The notes under the pieces are model-generated. The model was not told the origin of the DNA. It saw only the letters and a program-made list of their open reading frames with translations, and made no database searches. Made by a program: the position numbers and the translations under genes. A stretch of 64,000 nucleotides of DNA. It comes from Desulfotomaculum nigrificans DSM 574. Lineage in GTDB: Bacteria > Bacillota > Desulfotomaculia > Desulfotomaculales > Desulfotomaculaceae. Every line of letters starts with the position of its first letter. Position 1 is the stretch's first letter. The stretch is from the NCBI RefSeq assembly GCF_000189755.2, contig NZ_KI912183.1, positions 2,842,255 to 2,906,254 of the forward strand. The letters are read 5' to 3'. Of the stretch, positions 35,370 through 43,616 are shown one piece after another.

Positions 35370-35639
35370 GAACTTTTTTCTCCTTGATCCTTAATCCTCT
35401 TAATATTCTCATTAACTAAGACGACTTTCAGCCCAAAGTGTTGCACCTAAAATATATAAAAATCCCCGACATATATTTCCAGCGTCAAAAAAATACTAGT
35501 AGCCAAAGGTAATTTGTATTAAAATATTAAGGCTAGTATTCTGCTACGAATGATTTGCCCGTGAAGGAGGGATTTGTTTAACTAACTGGAAATTTATCTT
35601 TAGTGTTCGAAACATTTTTAATTTAGAAGGTGACAGAAA

Positions 35640-37031
35640 ATGAGACAAACCAACTTAGTCCGTACACAAGTAGCTACTAGGGAAGGATTTAGCAGCACCC
35701 TGGGGGTCATCGCTGCTACCCTGGGTTCGGCTGTTGGACTGGGTAACATTTGGAAGTTCCCCTATGTAACAGGGGAAAATGGCGGCGCCGCATTTATTTT
35801 AATTTATCTTTTTTGCATTGCTTTAATTGGTTTGCCGGTTATGATTTCGGAGTTTGTCATTGGCCGCCGTTCCAACTCCGCTGCTGTTGGCTCTTTAAAG
35901 AAACTGGCCCCCGGCACACCATGGTTTTTAACCGGTGTATCCGGCACCTTGGTGGCGTTTTTAATCATGTGTTATTATACCTCCGTAGCCGGCTGGGTCT
36001 ATGCTTATATCTTCAAGGCCCTTAGCGGCAGCTTAGGCACCACTGATCCCAAGGTGTCCGGCGAAGCCTTCGCCAGTTTCATCAGCGGCACCTGGTCACC
36101 CCTAATTTGGCAGTGGATTGTTTTGATAGTAACCGGCGCAGTCATTCTGGCCGGGGTCAAGAACGGTATTGAGCGGATGACTAAAACCCTTTTACCTATT
36201 CTGTTTGTTTTATTGTTAATCTGTGATATCAGGGCGTTAACCCTGCCCGGTGCCAGCAAAGGAGTAGCTTTCTTATTTAGTCCTGATTTTTCTAAAATCA
36301 CCGGCGCAGCTATTTTGACTGCTTTAGGTCTGGCTTTCTTTAAATTATCTGTAGGGATGGGGGTTATGACCACCTATGGTAGCTATATAGGTAAAAACGA
36401 AAGCTTGATTGGTACCGGTGTTAAGGTAGCTTTAATGGATATCCTGGTTTCCATGATGGCAGGTATGGCTATTTTCCCGGCGGTGTTTGCCTTTGGCTCC
36501 AATCCGGCGCAGGGGCCTTCTCTGTTATTTATCACCATTCCGATGGTATTTAACTCCATGCCCTTTGGACAAGCGCTATTAGCCATCTTCTTTGTTCTTG
36601 CTTCCATTGCTGCCACCGGGGCCATGATTTCCCTCTTTGAAGTACCAGTAGCTTATCTCACGGAAGAAAGACATTGGTCCAGAAAGACCGCCACGGTGGT
36701 TACCGCCCTGGCCATCGCCCTGTTAGGCAGTACAGCCACCTTGTCTGCCTCGGAAGCCAGCCTGTTGGCTAACTTTAAAATATTTGGCAAAGGGATGTTT
36801 GATCTCTTAGGTTTCCTTACGGATAATATCGGACTACCCCTTACCGGTTTAGCTCTGGCCCTTTTTGCTGGTTGGAAACTAACCTCATCTGATGTCTATG
36901 ATGAAATATCCAATGGCGGCAGCCTAAACAATAGAGGATTAATCAGGTACTATTTATTTGCGACCCGTCTGGTGGCACCCATTGGTATTGTCATTATTCT
37001 GTTAAGCGGCCTTGGCTTTATCAAATTGTAA
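35640..37031 (+). CDS. Neurotransmitter:sodium symporter (NSS) family transporter
   Basis: A 463-residue, about 11-helix transporter of the LeuT fold. The sodium-site motif of helix 1 reads TLGSAVGLGNIWKFPYVTGENGGAAF, as in LeuT/MhsT. Substrates in bacteria are usually amino acids such as tryptophan, leucine or tyrosine; which one cannot be told. ATG 35640 has AGAAGGTGA upstream. Single-gene unit. Confidence 0.9.
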   Translation: MRQTNLVRTQVATREGFSSTLGVIAATLGSAVGLGNIWKFPYVTGENGGAAFILIYLFCIALIGLPVMISEFVIGRRSNSAAVGSLKKLAPGTPWFLTGVSGTLVAFLIMCYYTSVAGWVYAYIFKALSGSLGTTDPKVSGEAFASFISGTWSPLIWQWIVLIVTGAVILAGVKNGIERMTKTLLPILFVLLLICDIRALTLPGASKGVAFLFSPDFSKITGAAILTALGLAFFKLSVGMGVMTTYGSYIGKNESLIGTGVKVALMDILVSMMAGMAIFPAVFAFGSNPAQGPSLLFITIPMVFNSMPFGQALLAIFFVLASIAATGAMISLFEVPVAYLTEERHWSRKTATVVTALAIALLGSTATLSASEASLLANFKIFGKGMFDLLGFLTDNIGLPLTGLALALFAGWKLTSSDVYDEISNGGSLNNRGLIRYYLFATRLVAPIGIVIILLSGLGFIKL

Positions 37032-37042
37032 TAAAAGTACTG

Positions 37043-37082
37043 CCCCCGGCAGAGGTTAACTCCGCCGGGGTTAGTTTTTTAA
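37043..37082 (+). terminator. Terminator after the NSS transporter
   Basis: CCCCGGC...GCCGGGG stem with inner GAG/CTC pairing, followed by TTAGTTTTTT. Confidence 0.85.
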
Positions 37083-37101
37083 TAAACGGGCTGTCGGAAA
37101 A

Positions 37102-37797
37102 CTACTTTTTAAACTGAGTCAGCCGGTGGAAATAAAGGAGAAAACCGGCTGTTGTTTTTTGGGCTCTTTGCAGTAATATTTCCACCACACCGGCGATGGC
37201 CGTGGAGTTGTTTCCGTTTATTACTTGTGGTAAATAAGTAGCAGACACCGCAGCATTCTCTATAACCCAGTCGGCGCCACTGTCAGCCAGATCATAAATA
37301 CCCCCGTGGTTAACGGTAAAATCCTCATAGTGTTCCCTGGCCCAATCCTCAAAAAATTTGTGCCCGCCAAAAACCAAACCACTGGCATGGTGCGGTACAC
37401 ACAGGTCCTGGATGATATGAACGGCGGCCCCCAGGTAAAACATAGCTTCCGATAAACGACCCTGCCGCCACTTTTTAACGGCCCGGTTGACATAGAATTG
37501 ACATTCAGTGGGGGCATCAGGACCGTGCCATAGTCCGCTGTTGGCCTGGTGATTGTAGTAATGACTAATATTTTTAAAACCCTTGTCGCACCAGACGGCC
37601 CCGCGATTTAGAGCGTCCCGAAAGGTGTGATAAAGTAACGCTTCTTGGCGAAAACCATCTCTTTTGAGTATATTAATAGCCTGTAGATTGCAAAAACGGT
37701 GGGTATTTCTAGGACGGCTTGATTTTATGGCCTGAAAAGGTATTGTTAATGTGAGCATAGCCTTGGCGCAGTGCCAGGTAGTTTGTGTCAAACTCAT
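37102..37797 (-). CDS. Zinc-dependent phospholipase C-like protein
   Basis: A 231-residue protein of the zinc-dependent PLC/S1-P1 nuclease fold. It keeps the zinc-ligand motifs: THRFCNLQAINIL near 32-44, HYYNHQ near 80, LGAAVHIIQDLCVPHHASG near 118-136 and an E-x-W-A segment after it. It lacks a cleavable signal peptide and the Trp at position 1 of secreted PLCs, so it may stay inside the cell. Such genes are common in Desulfotomaculum-like genomes. ATG 37797 has AAGGAGATG upstream. Confidence 0.8.
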   Translation of the reverse strand: MSLTQTTWHCAKAMLTLTIPFQAIKSSRPRNTHRFCNLQAINILKRDGFRQEALLYHTFRDALNRGAVWCDKGFKNISHYYNHQANSGLWHGPDAPTECQFYVNRAVKKWRQGRLSEAMFYLGAAVHIIQDLCVPHHASGLVFGGHKFFEDWAREHYEDFTVNHGGIYDLADSGADWVIENAAVSATYLPQVINGNNSTAIAGVVEILLQRAQKTTAGFLLYFHRLTQFKK

Positions 37798-37980
37798 AAT
37801 ACATCTCCTTGCGTTAAAAGGACCGAAGAAAGTATAGGAAAATATTTTAATTGTCTCCAGAAGAAGGTCAAATTATAACTGGGACTATGTTCCTATTTAA
37901 CCTTAAAATCGAAAAAAGTTGCCTCTTTTGGCAGGAAAATGCAGAACTATAGCGAATTCAGTAATAGACTAAAATAAAAA

Positions 37981-38091
37981 ACGCCTAATTTTCCCAATGG
38001 GGGGAAGCGGGGGAACCATGTTATTGGGGTGAACTACCTGTGGTAGCGGGCTAACTTTCAGTCCGAACCCGTCAGCTAACTCCGCAGGCGT
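37981..38091 (+). ncRNA. c-di-AMP riboswitch (ydaO-yuaA leader)
   Basis: Closed by ACGCCT (37981-37986) with AGGCGT (38086-38091). Conserved blocks in order: GGGGGAACCA, TTGGGGTGAAC, GGTAGCGGGCTAAC, CAGTCCGAACCCGTCAGCTAACTC is represented at 38060-38083. It precedes the LysM-NlpC/P60 gene by 18 bases, so the aptamer and ribosome site are very close. Confidence 0.92.
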
Positions 38092-38109
38092 AGAAAGTGG
38101 GGAAATGCT

Positions 38110-38757
38110 TTGCATTTTTTAAAACGTGCGGGTGTAGTGGCTGCATCTTTTTGTCTGGCCACACTGTTATGGAATGGTTCTGCCTTTGCGGCGGAGGTGA
38201 CTGTAAAGCCCGGTGATTCCCTGTGGGCCATCGCCAACCGAACCGGCACTACCGTAGAAGCTATTAAAAAACTAAATAACTTGAGTTCTGATTTAATCCA
38301 TCCGGGAAATGTCCTTAAAGTACCTGATAAGATTGGCAACAAGTCCTGGCGACCGGCTAATGCAGTACAGCGGGTATCCCGGGGTGAAGTAGACAGAGGC
38401 GAGGCGGTAGTGGATTATGCCAAACAGTTTATCGGTGTTCCCTACCGGTCCGGTGGTACCACTCCCGCTGGCTTTGACTGCTCTGGCTACGTATCTTATG
38501 TTTTTAAGCATTTCGGGATTGATCTAGTGCATACAGCCGCGGGTCAATATAATGCCGGTCCGGCCGTCAATAAGGCCAACCTGCAACCCGGTGATCTGGT
38601 GTTCTTTAACACCGGTGGTGGTATTAGCCACTCTGGTATTTATGTTGGGAACAACCAGTTTATCCACGCTTCCACCTCCCAGGGTGTAATCATCAGTTCC
38701 CTCGAAGACAGTTACTGGGCCCCTAAATACAGAGGAGCCAACAGAATAATTCGTTAG
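38110..38757 (+). CDS. LysM-NlpC/P60 cell-wall endopeptidase
   Basis: A 215-residue exported enzyme. Signal peptide 1-28 (ends AFAAE). One LysM repeat (TVKPGDSLWAIANRTGTT, about 30-72). NlpC/P60 domain (about 98-215) with catalytic Cys in GFDCSGYVSYVF, His in ISHSGIYVG and a third polar residue in FIHAST. These cut the D-gamma-Glu-diaminopimelate link in stem peptides. TTG 38110 has GTGGGGA about 9 bases upstream. The c-di-AMP riboswitch in its leader mirrors that of the SleB-type gene. Confidence 0.9.
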   Translation: MHFLKRAGVVAASFCLATLLWNGSAFAAEVTVKPGDSLWAIANRTGTTVEAIKKLNNLSSDLIHPGNVLKVPDKIGNKSWRPANAVQRVSRGEVDRGEAVVDYAKQFIGVPYRSGGTTPAGFDCSGYVSYVFKHFGIDLVHTAAGQYNAGPAVNKANLQPGDLVFFNTGGGISHSGIYVGNNQFIHASTSQGVIISSLEDSYWAPKYRGANRIIR

Positions 38758-38764
38758 TAAAACA

Positions 38765-38792
38765 AGCCCTGGTCATGCGCACCAGGGCTTTA
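38765..38792 (+). terminator. Terminator after the NlpC/P60 gene
   Basis: AGCCCTGGT (38765-38773) with ACCAGGGCT (38781-38789), short T-tract. Confidence 0.75.
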
Positions 38793-38811
38793 GGCTCTTC
38801 AATAAATTAAA

Positions 38812-38837
38812 AACGGCACCCCGAGCAGGGTGCCATT
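38812..38837 (-). terminator. Terminator of the SLH-protein gene
   Basis: GGCACCC stem with GGGTGCC (38815-38834), flanked by A- and T-runs so that it works best for the minus-strand transcript. It lies beyond the second stop codon of the SLH frame. Confidence 0.7.
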
Positions 38838-38868
38838 TTACTAATCCTCATACTTAAATGTTACCGCA

Positions 38869-38991
38869 TCATCTTAATATATGAACCCCGGTACCGTTGG
38901 CATTAAAGTCATTGCCCTTTTGAATGTCCCGGTTAAACTCCCGCACTACGGTAGTATTGTCAGTGGCACTTACTTCGTCCAGGCCGGTAGC
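38869..38991 (-). pseudogene. Coding-like extension beyond the UGA of the SLH gene
   Basis: Forty in-frame codons after the UGA complete an Ig-like strand pattern (TTVVREFNRDIQKGNDF) and end at a stop just before the terminator. The extension ends close to the terminator hairpin, as a true 3' end would. It implies a recent nonsense change or readthrough. Confidence 0.55.
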
Positions 38992-40083
38992 TCACTCAGC
39001 AGTAAAGGACCACTGGCCTTTGGCGATGCCGTCAAAGGGTTCTTCTTTAGAAGTATCGGCCACTAAAATACCATCATCAACGGTGATGCAGTATTTAGTG
39101 TCAGCAGCCAGATTCTCATTATTGTCTAGTTTAACAACTAACTGGTCATTATTTTCATTAAAGACCAGGGCAAATTCCAGGCCGGCATCTACCCAGCGGC
39201 CATCCTGATACTTCAAGATTTTCACTGCCTCAGCCAGATCCCCCATATCTTTGCCATCAGCTAAAACCATATCTGCCGAAAAGTTAATTTTAAACTCCTT
39301 GGTATCAGTGGCTACTTTGGCTCCGTTAGCAGGGGTTAATTGTTCAACTAAATCCGGGGACTCTTGGCCATTTTCATCATGATAGTTGCCGGTTTCCGAA
39401 TCCATAAAGCGGCAAATCATCACTGCAAACTCACCCCGGGAAATGGGCTTAAAGGGATTCAAATAACCGTCCGGAGTACCCCTCATAATGCCCCGGTTGT
39501 ACATAATAGCGGCATAAACCAATTCATCCTTGGATAATTGTTTGATGTCCTTGAAGGACAGTAATTCCTTCACCGATACCTCTTTATCACCGGCGGCCCG
39601 GCTTAGCCACATGGCCACTTCAATCCGGGTGGCGGGCTGATTGCCGTTCCAGTTAATTAATTCCCAGTCGGCCAGAATACCGGAGTCATAAGCTTGTATT
39701 GGGGCGAGGCCCATCCAAGCCGGGAAAATTCTTTGCAAAAGTTTTTTCTTATCGCTATTGATATTCACCTGCTGGTGATCCACTATCCGCATGATGGTGG
39801 CCAGAGCCTCGTTTTTGCTAACAGAACTGTTGGGCTTGAACAACTGCTGCTCATAACCCTTCATCACACCTTTGGCATAAAGATTTTGAATTTCATTCCT
39901 GGCCCAGTGGTTTTGAATGTCCTTAAAGTGATAAGTTACGGTCAGCTGATTTTGGTGTTTTTGCCAGCCCTTCGTTTGAACCTGGGTTTTCTTCCAGGGA
40001 TCAGCCCAGGCTGAACTGACCAGTAAGGTGGTCAGCATGATTACGGAAAATAACATAATGAAAAGTTTACCGGCTTTCCTCAT
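38992..40083 (-). CDS. S-layer-homology (SLH) domain protein with in-frame UGA near its end
   Basis: A 363-residue exported protein. Signal peptide 1-28 (ends SSAWA). Three SLH-type repeats: FKDIQNHWARNEIQNL at about 50, a weaker middle one, and FKDIKQLSKDELVYAAIMYNRGIMRG with DGYLNPFKPISRGEFAVMI near 195-225. An Ig-like (Big_5-type) domain follows from about 250 (LTPANGAKVATDTKEFKINF). The frame stops at UGA (38992-38994) but reads on in frame for 40 further sensible codons (ATGLDEVSATDNTTVVREFN...) to a second stop at 38869-38871. ATG 40083 has AAGGAG upstream. SLH domains anchor proteins to the cell wall. Confidence 0.85.
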   Translation of the reverse strand: MRKAGKLFIMLFSVIMLTTLLVSSAWADPWKKTQVQTKGWQKHQNQLTVTYHFKDIQNHWARNEIQNLYAKGVMKGYEQQLFKPNSSVSKNEALATIMRIVDHQQVNINSDKKKLLQRIFPAWMGLAPIQAYDSGILADWELINWNGNQPATRIEVAMWLSRAAGDKEVSVKELLSFKDIKQLSKDELVYAAIMYNRGIMRGTPDGYLNPFKPISRGEFAVMICRFMDSETGNYHDENGQESPDLVEQLTPANGAKVATDTKEFKINFSADMVLADGKDMGDLAEAVKILKYQDGRWVDAGLEFALVFNENNDQLVVKLDNNENLAADTKYCITVDDGILVADTSKEEPFDGIAKGQWSFTAE

Positions 40084-40106
40084 CTTTATTCTCCTTTCAA
40101 AGAACA

Positions 40107-40149
40107 ATGGGACTCAGGACAGCCCCATAACCTTGGCGCCTTCCGGTTA
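40107..40149 (-). other. Two consecutive leader hairpins of the SLH gene
   Basis: On the minus strand TAACC...GGTTA (40128-40149) and ATGGG...CCCAT (40107-40128) form adjacent 5-base-pair stems, each with a 12-base loop, just before the ribosome site. They match no riboswitch class that I can name. Confidence 0.4.
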
Positions 40150-40306
40150 GGGTTGTTTACCTTTTGTATTAAATACGAGGGTCCGGAAAAAAATGGAGGG
40201 GTAATGGAAAGTAATTTTTTAGTATGGCTAAAAATATAGTAACTAGTAAAGCTGGAAAGCATATGGTAAAATCGATTTGCTGAAAGTTACGTTGGGAGGG
40301 TGAATA

Positions 40307-40849
40307 ATGAGAAAAATTACCGTATCAAGGATAGTTCTGGTGTTTGTTTTAATCTTGTCTTTGCTTTTAACCGGTTGTGCAGCCGGGGATAAGGGCAACA
40401 AGGCCCAGGATACCCCAAAACCACAGGCGCAAACGGAAGTACAGACTCCGGCCAAGGAAAAGGTTAAAGTTACTCTGTACTTTGCCAATAAGGAAGCAGA
40501 TGCGTTGGTACCGGTACAGAGGGAGATTGACAAACCTAAAGATATGGTGATGGCTTTAATTAATGAATTAAACAACCCCGGGGATTATGCACCGGTATTA
40601 CCCAAGGGCACTAAACTGCTTTACTACGAAAAGAGCGGCGACACCATTACCTTAAACTTTAACCAGGCCTTTGCCAACCTGCAGGGTACCACCGGTGAAC
40701 TCATAGCCATTAATTCCGTGGTTGATACCATCACTGAGCTGCCCGAATTTAAAAAGGTAAAGATTTTGGTTGAAGGTAAGACTCTCACTACCGGCCATGC
40801 CGTTTACGACCAACCATTGACCAGGGATGAAAGTATGATTAAGAAATAA
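40307..40849 (+). CDS. GerM-domain lipoprotein
   Basis: A 180-residue lipoprotein: signal peptide with lipobox LLTGC (Cys near 24), a short Pro/Gln linker, and a GerMN domain (about 48-170) beginning KVTLYFANKEADALVPVQREI and including ITLNFNQAFANLQG. GerM domains occur in sporulation and germination proteins and in secreted lipoproteins such as LpqB. ATG 40307 has TGGGAGGG upstream. It stands alone between the divergent SLH gene and the convergent cbiL. Confidence 0.87.
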   Translation: MRKITVSRIVLVFVLILSLLLTGCAAGDKGNKAQDTPKPQAQTEVQTPAKEKVKVTLYFANKEADALVPVQREIDKPKDMVMALINELNNPGDYAPVLPKGTKLLYYEKSGDTITLNFNQAFANLQGTTGELIAINSVVDTITELPEFKKVKILVEGKTLTTGHAVYDQPLTRDESMIKK

Positions 40850-40891
40850 GGGGAGATAGCTTCTATCCATTATGCAGGGGAATTTTAATGT

Positions 40892-40981
40892 AAAAAACAG
40901 CAAACCCGTACCACTTTTTATGGTGATACGGGTTTCTTTTTAGGATTTGATTAACTGTGGCTACCATTTTGGGTCAGCCTC
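40892..40981. repeat. Truncated copy of a MITE-like intergenic repeat
   Basis: About 90 bases matching 48718-48805: hairpin AACCCGTACCAC...TGGTGATACGGGTT with T-tracts on both sides, then ACTGTGGCTACC and the end TTTTGGGTCAGCCT. The right end abuts the stop codon of cbiL. Only the right-hand inverted repeat is present. The hairpin should serve as terminator for both GerM and cbiL transcripts. Confidence 0.8.
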
Positions 40982-41700
40982 TATTCCACTTGCTTACTTA
41001 AACTTTTCTTCGCCAGGATGGTAGACAGGTAAACCGGTTTCAGATCGGCTGACCTATCAATTTGATAGTGGATGGTCTCATCCGGGTGGCCGCATTTGCT
41101 GATCATTACTGCTTGCTCTGACAGGTGGTGGGACTTAAGCTGATCCACAACCTCATTGATATTCCGGTAAACCTTCATCAACACTACGCTGTCGGAATAA
41201 TCCAGGGCCCGGGCCAGTTTATCCTGGCCGCAGGTGGCGGGGATGATGGAAACAATGTCGTTGCCCTCGGCCAGGGGATAGCCCAACCTGCTGCCGGCAG
41301 CGCAAAAGGAGGTAATCCCCGGTATGGTTTGGATATCTACCCGGTGTGGGGCCAGCAAGCGGAAAATATAGATATATGTGCTGTAGAGCATGGGGTCGCC
41401 CAGGGTTAAGAAGGCCACCTGCTTGCCCTGTTCCAGCAGGTTAAGGATGGTGTTTTTGCCATCTAACCAGGCTTCATTTAACTGGTTTTCATCATAAACC
41501 ATGGGAAAAACCAGCTCCAGAATTTCCGTGTTTTGTCGTAGGTGGGGCATGGCAATATTTAAAGCCGTGCTCTTTTCATTTTTCTGGGTGCGGGGAGCAA
41601 TGACCACATCTATCTTTTTTAAGATATTAACGGCCTTTAAAGTGATCAGTTCCGGATCACCGGGGCCAACCCCGATACCATATAATGTACCTTTCATCAT
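40981..41700 (-). CDS. cbiL: Cobalt-precorrin-2 C20-methyltransferase
   Basis: A 239-residue SAM-dependent tetrapyrrole methylase. It shows the family start GTLYGIGVGPGDPELITLKAV (residues 4-24), TLGDPMLYSTY near 98-108 and IPGITSFCAAGSRLGYPL near 126-143, which is CbiL/CobI-like. It methylates cobalt-precorrin-2 at C20. It is the only early methylase missing from the main cbi operon, so it serves that pathway from here. ATG 41700 has GGGAGG upstream. It lies downstream of cbiK, 64 bases apart, and is probably cotranscribed with it. Confidence 0.92.
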   Translation of the reverse strand: MMKGTLYGIGVGPGDPELITLKAVNILKKIDVVIAPRTQKNEKSTALNIAMPHLRQNTEILELVFPMVYDENQLNEAWLDGKNTILNLLEQGKQVAFLTLGDPMLYSTYIYIFRLLAPHRVDIQTIPGITSFCAAGSRLGYPLAEGNDIVSIIPATCGQDKLARALDYSDSVVLMKVYRNINEVVDQLKSHHLSEQAVMISKCGHPDETIHYQIDRSADLKPVYLSTILAKKSLSKQVE

Positions 41701-41764
41701 GTGCCTCCCGTATTAATTTTTCACCGTTTACCCGGCACGCTTCAAGGGTATCACCTTATTAATT

Positions 41765-42604
41765 TTACTCCTCGTCCAGCTTGTTATAGGCTTTCTGCAG
41801 GTGTTTGATATATATGTCCACAATGGCTTCTATATCCAATAAGCCGGTCAAATTAGCTGCCACCGTATAAGCCCGGGCCAACTGGCTTCGCCAGGAATCC
41901 GGCTGGTCACCGGCCAGGTCGTTAATGGCATGGTCCCCGGCAATGTTCATAAAGGGCATAATGGTCACCCGGCTAACCCCCGCCCGGGCCAGGTCCCTCT
42001 GTACTTCCCGCAGGGAGGGGTATCCCTCCACCGTACCCAGAAAAACGTTTTGATAGGTTTGACGCAGCAGGTCGTTTAGACAGCCATAGGCGCTAAAGGA
42101 GTGGTGCCCGCTGCCGTGACCAACCAAAACCAGGGCGTGGTGGTTGTCGGTGGGAACGTGGGGGCGCAGGGCCTGGGCTACGGCCATAAAATCATCCAGC
42201 TGATAAAGCAGGGGGGTACCCAGGGTTAATTTATGGAAACCAAATTTACCGATCTTAGACTGGAAATGGGTACCCGATGAACCGTGAAAATGGGACATGT
42301 TGTCAACTATGTGTACCAAATCGTAATATTCCTGGCCCGGGATGATATGCACCGACTGTACCGCCACCCTGGTGTAGCCCGTATCCTGCAGTTTGGCCAG
42401 GGCAGTGATGGGGCTGTCAAAGAATTGGCCCTGCTCGGCTAATTTTTGGCGAATGGTTTTAGCGGTATAAGCCCAGACCAGCTTTACCCCCGGAAAAGCC
42501 TGCCGTATCTTATTCTCCAAGAGCTTAAAGGATGCTGCAGCTTGACTGACATTGGTGCCAAAGGTAACCAGCAAGATTGCTTTTTCTTCATTATATATTG
42601 GCAA
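41765..42604 (-). CDS. cbiK: Sirohydrochlorin cobaltochelatase CbiK
   Basis: A 279-residue cobaltochelatase (usual length about 260-300) that inserts Co2+ into sirohydrochlorin. The start reads AILLVTFGTNVSQA, and the metal-site histidines are in QSVHIIPGQEY, LVGHGSGHHSFSAY and FMNIAGDHAINDL. No signal peptide, so it is the cytoplasmic type. TTG 42604 has AGGTAGGGA upstream. A small CbiX-type cobaltochelatase is also encoded in the main operon. The leader holds a B12-box-like hairpin. Confidence 0.92.
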   Translation of the reverse strand: MPIYNEEKAILLVTFGTNVSQAAASFKLLENKIRQAFPGVKLVWAYTAKTIRQKLAEQGQFFDSPITALAKLQDTGYTRVAVQSVHIIPGQEYYDLVHIVDNMSHFHGSSGTHFQSKIGKFGFHKLTLGTPLLYQLDDFMAVAQALRPHVPTDNHHALVLVGHGSGHHSFSAYGCLNDLLRQTYQNVFLGTVEGYPSLREVQRDLARAGVSRVTIMPFMNIAGDHAINDLAGDQPDSWRSQLARAYTVAANLTGLLDIEAIVDIYIKHLQKAYNKLDEE

Positions 42605-42634
42605 ATTTCGTCCCTACCTTTTAAACAGATTCAT

Positions 42635-42662
42635 GTTAGTCAGGTCTCCCGACTTGGCTAAC
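42635..42662 (-). ncRNA. B12-box-like hairpin in the cbiK leader (degenerate riboswitch?)
   Basis: Read on the minus strand: GTTAGCCAAGTC-GGGAGACCT-GACTAAC, a stem with loop GGGAGACCT. It resembles the B12 box (GCC-x-GGAGACCTG) at the 3' end of cobalamin riboswitches, and GGTGC lies about 35 bases upstream. The large conserved core of the aptamer is not visible, so this is either a reduced form or a remnant. Confidence 0.4.
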
Positions 42663-42823
42663 TAACTAGCCAACTACACTGCACCTAACACTAAATCATA
42701 TTAGAATACATCAAAAATAATATCATTATTATGGTAATGTGTCCATAAAAACCCAAATGGTGTAAGTGGTTGCCAAGCCATTAAAATTCCTTTATATTAA
42801 GGGGGATAAAGAAGTAGAAAGAA

Positions 42824-43444
42824 GTGTGGCAGTTGTTAAGTTATCGTACCGTAGATAGGGCAGCGGTTACAGAAATTAGCATTAAGAAATCAAGATTTAT
42901 TGCGAACGTCAAACCTGTACCGGATGAGGCAGCCGCCAATGAATTCATCCGCGAAATCAGTAAAATGCACCGGGATGCCACCCATAATGTCTATGCTTAC
43001 CGCATTGGTGAAAATCAGGAGAAATGCAGCGATGACGGCGAACCCAGCGGCACCGCCGGGCGACCGGTGTTGAATGTGATTAAGGGGGAAAACCTCTACC
43101 AGGTGGCGGTGGTGGTGACCCGTTACTACGGCGGCATTTTGCTGGGGGCCGGGGGATTGGTGCGGGCCTATTCCCAGGCTGCGGCCCAGGGTGTCAGTGC
43201 AGCAGGTATCGTTACCCGGTCTTTGCACCAGCAGCTGCAGGTGAAGTTTACTATGCCTTTGTTTGGGTTGATTAAAAGGGTCATCGAGCAGTCCGGAGCT
43301 AAAATATTAGACGTGTCCGTCACCGATAAAGCCACCATCACTTGCCGCTTACCGGTGGCGGAAGCGGATAGGTTAATGGCGGAAATCACAGAAGTATCAG
43401 CCGGTCAGGCAATGGTGAAGAAATTAGAGCGGGAATATGTGTAA
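42824..43444 (+). CDS. YigZ/IMPACT-family protein
   Basis: A 206-residue protein. The N-terminal UPF0029 (Impact) domain carries KKSRFIANVKPV, DATHNVYAYR, CSDDGEPSGTAGRPVLNVI and VVVTRYYGGILLGAGGLVRAY, all strong family marks; the C-terminal ferredoxin-like domain covers about 138-206. Function in bacteria is poorly known; eukaryotic IMPACT binds GCN1, and YigZ has been linked to peptide handling. GTG 42824 lacks a strong ribosome site. Confidence 0.9.
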   Translation: MWQLLSYRTVDRAAVTEISIKKSRFIANVKPVPDEAAANEFIREISKMHRDATHNVYAYRIGENQEKCSDDGEPSGTAGRPVLNVIKGENLYQVAVVVTRYYGGILLGAGGLVRAYSQAAAQGVSAAGIVTRSLHQQLQVKFTMPLFGLIKRVIEQSGAKILDVSVTDKATITCRLPVAEADRLMAEITEVSAGQAMVKKLEREYV

Positions 43445-43616
43445 AACCAATTGTTAACCCATATCCAATGCAACACAGGTTAATGTTAAAAAAGCAGAAA
43501 TATAGTAAAGCAAATTTAGAACTTCTGGACAGAGACGGATCAAAGCTTGGTTTTACCTCGATCTGGCCTGATATTCGGCAATCCGAGCCTCCCATTCTTT
43601 TTGCCATTTATGATAA

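Noticed and set aside
38992-38994. Selenocysteine codon in the SLH protein
   Set aside because: Extracellular Ig-like domain without a redox motif, and no clear SECIS hairpin next to the UGA; kept only as an in-frame stop.
40084-40200. c-di-GMP (GEMM) riboswitch before the SLH gene
   Set aside because: The conserved GACGCAAAG core and tetraloop receptor are absent.
43540-43616. Minus-strand wording KWQKEWEARIAEYQARSR, like the end of a transposase accessory protein
   Set aside because: Only about 20 codons between stops; too little to call a remnant.
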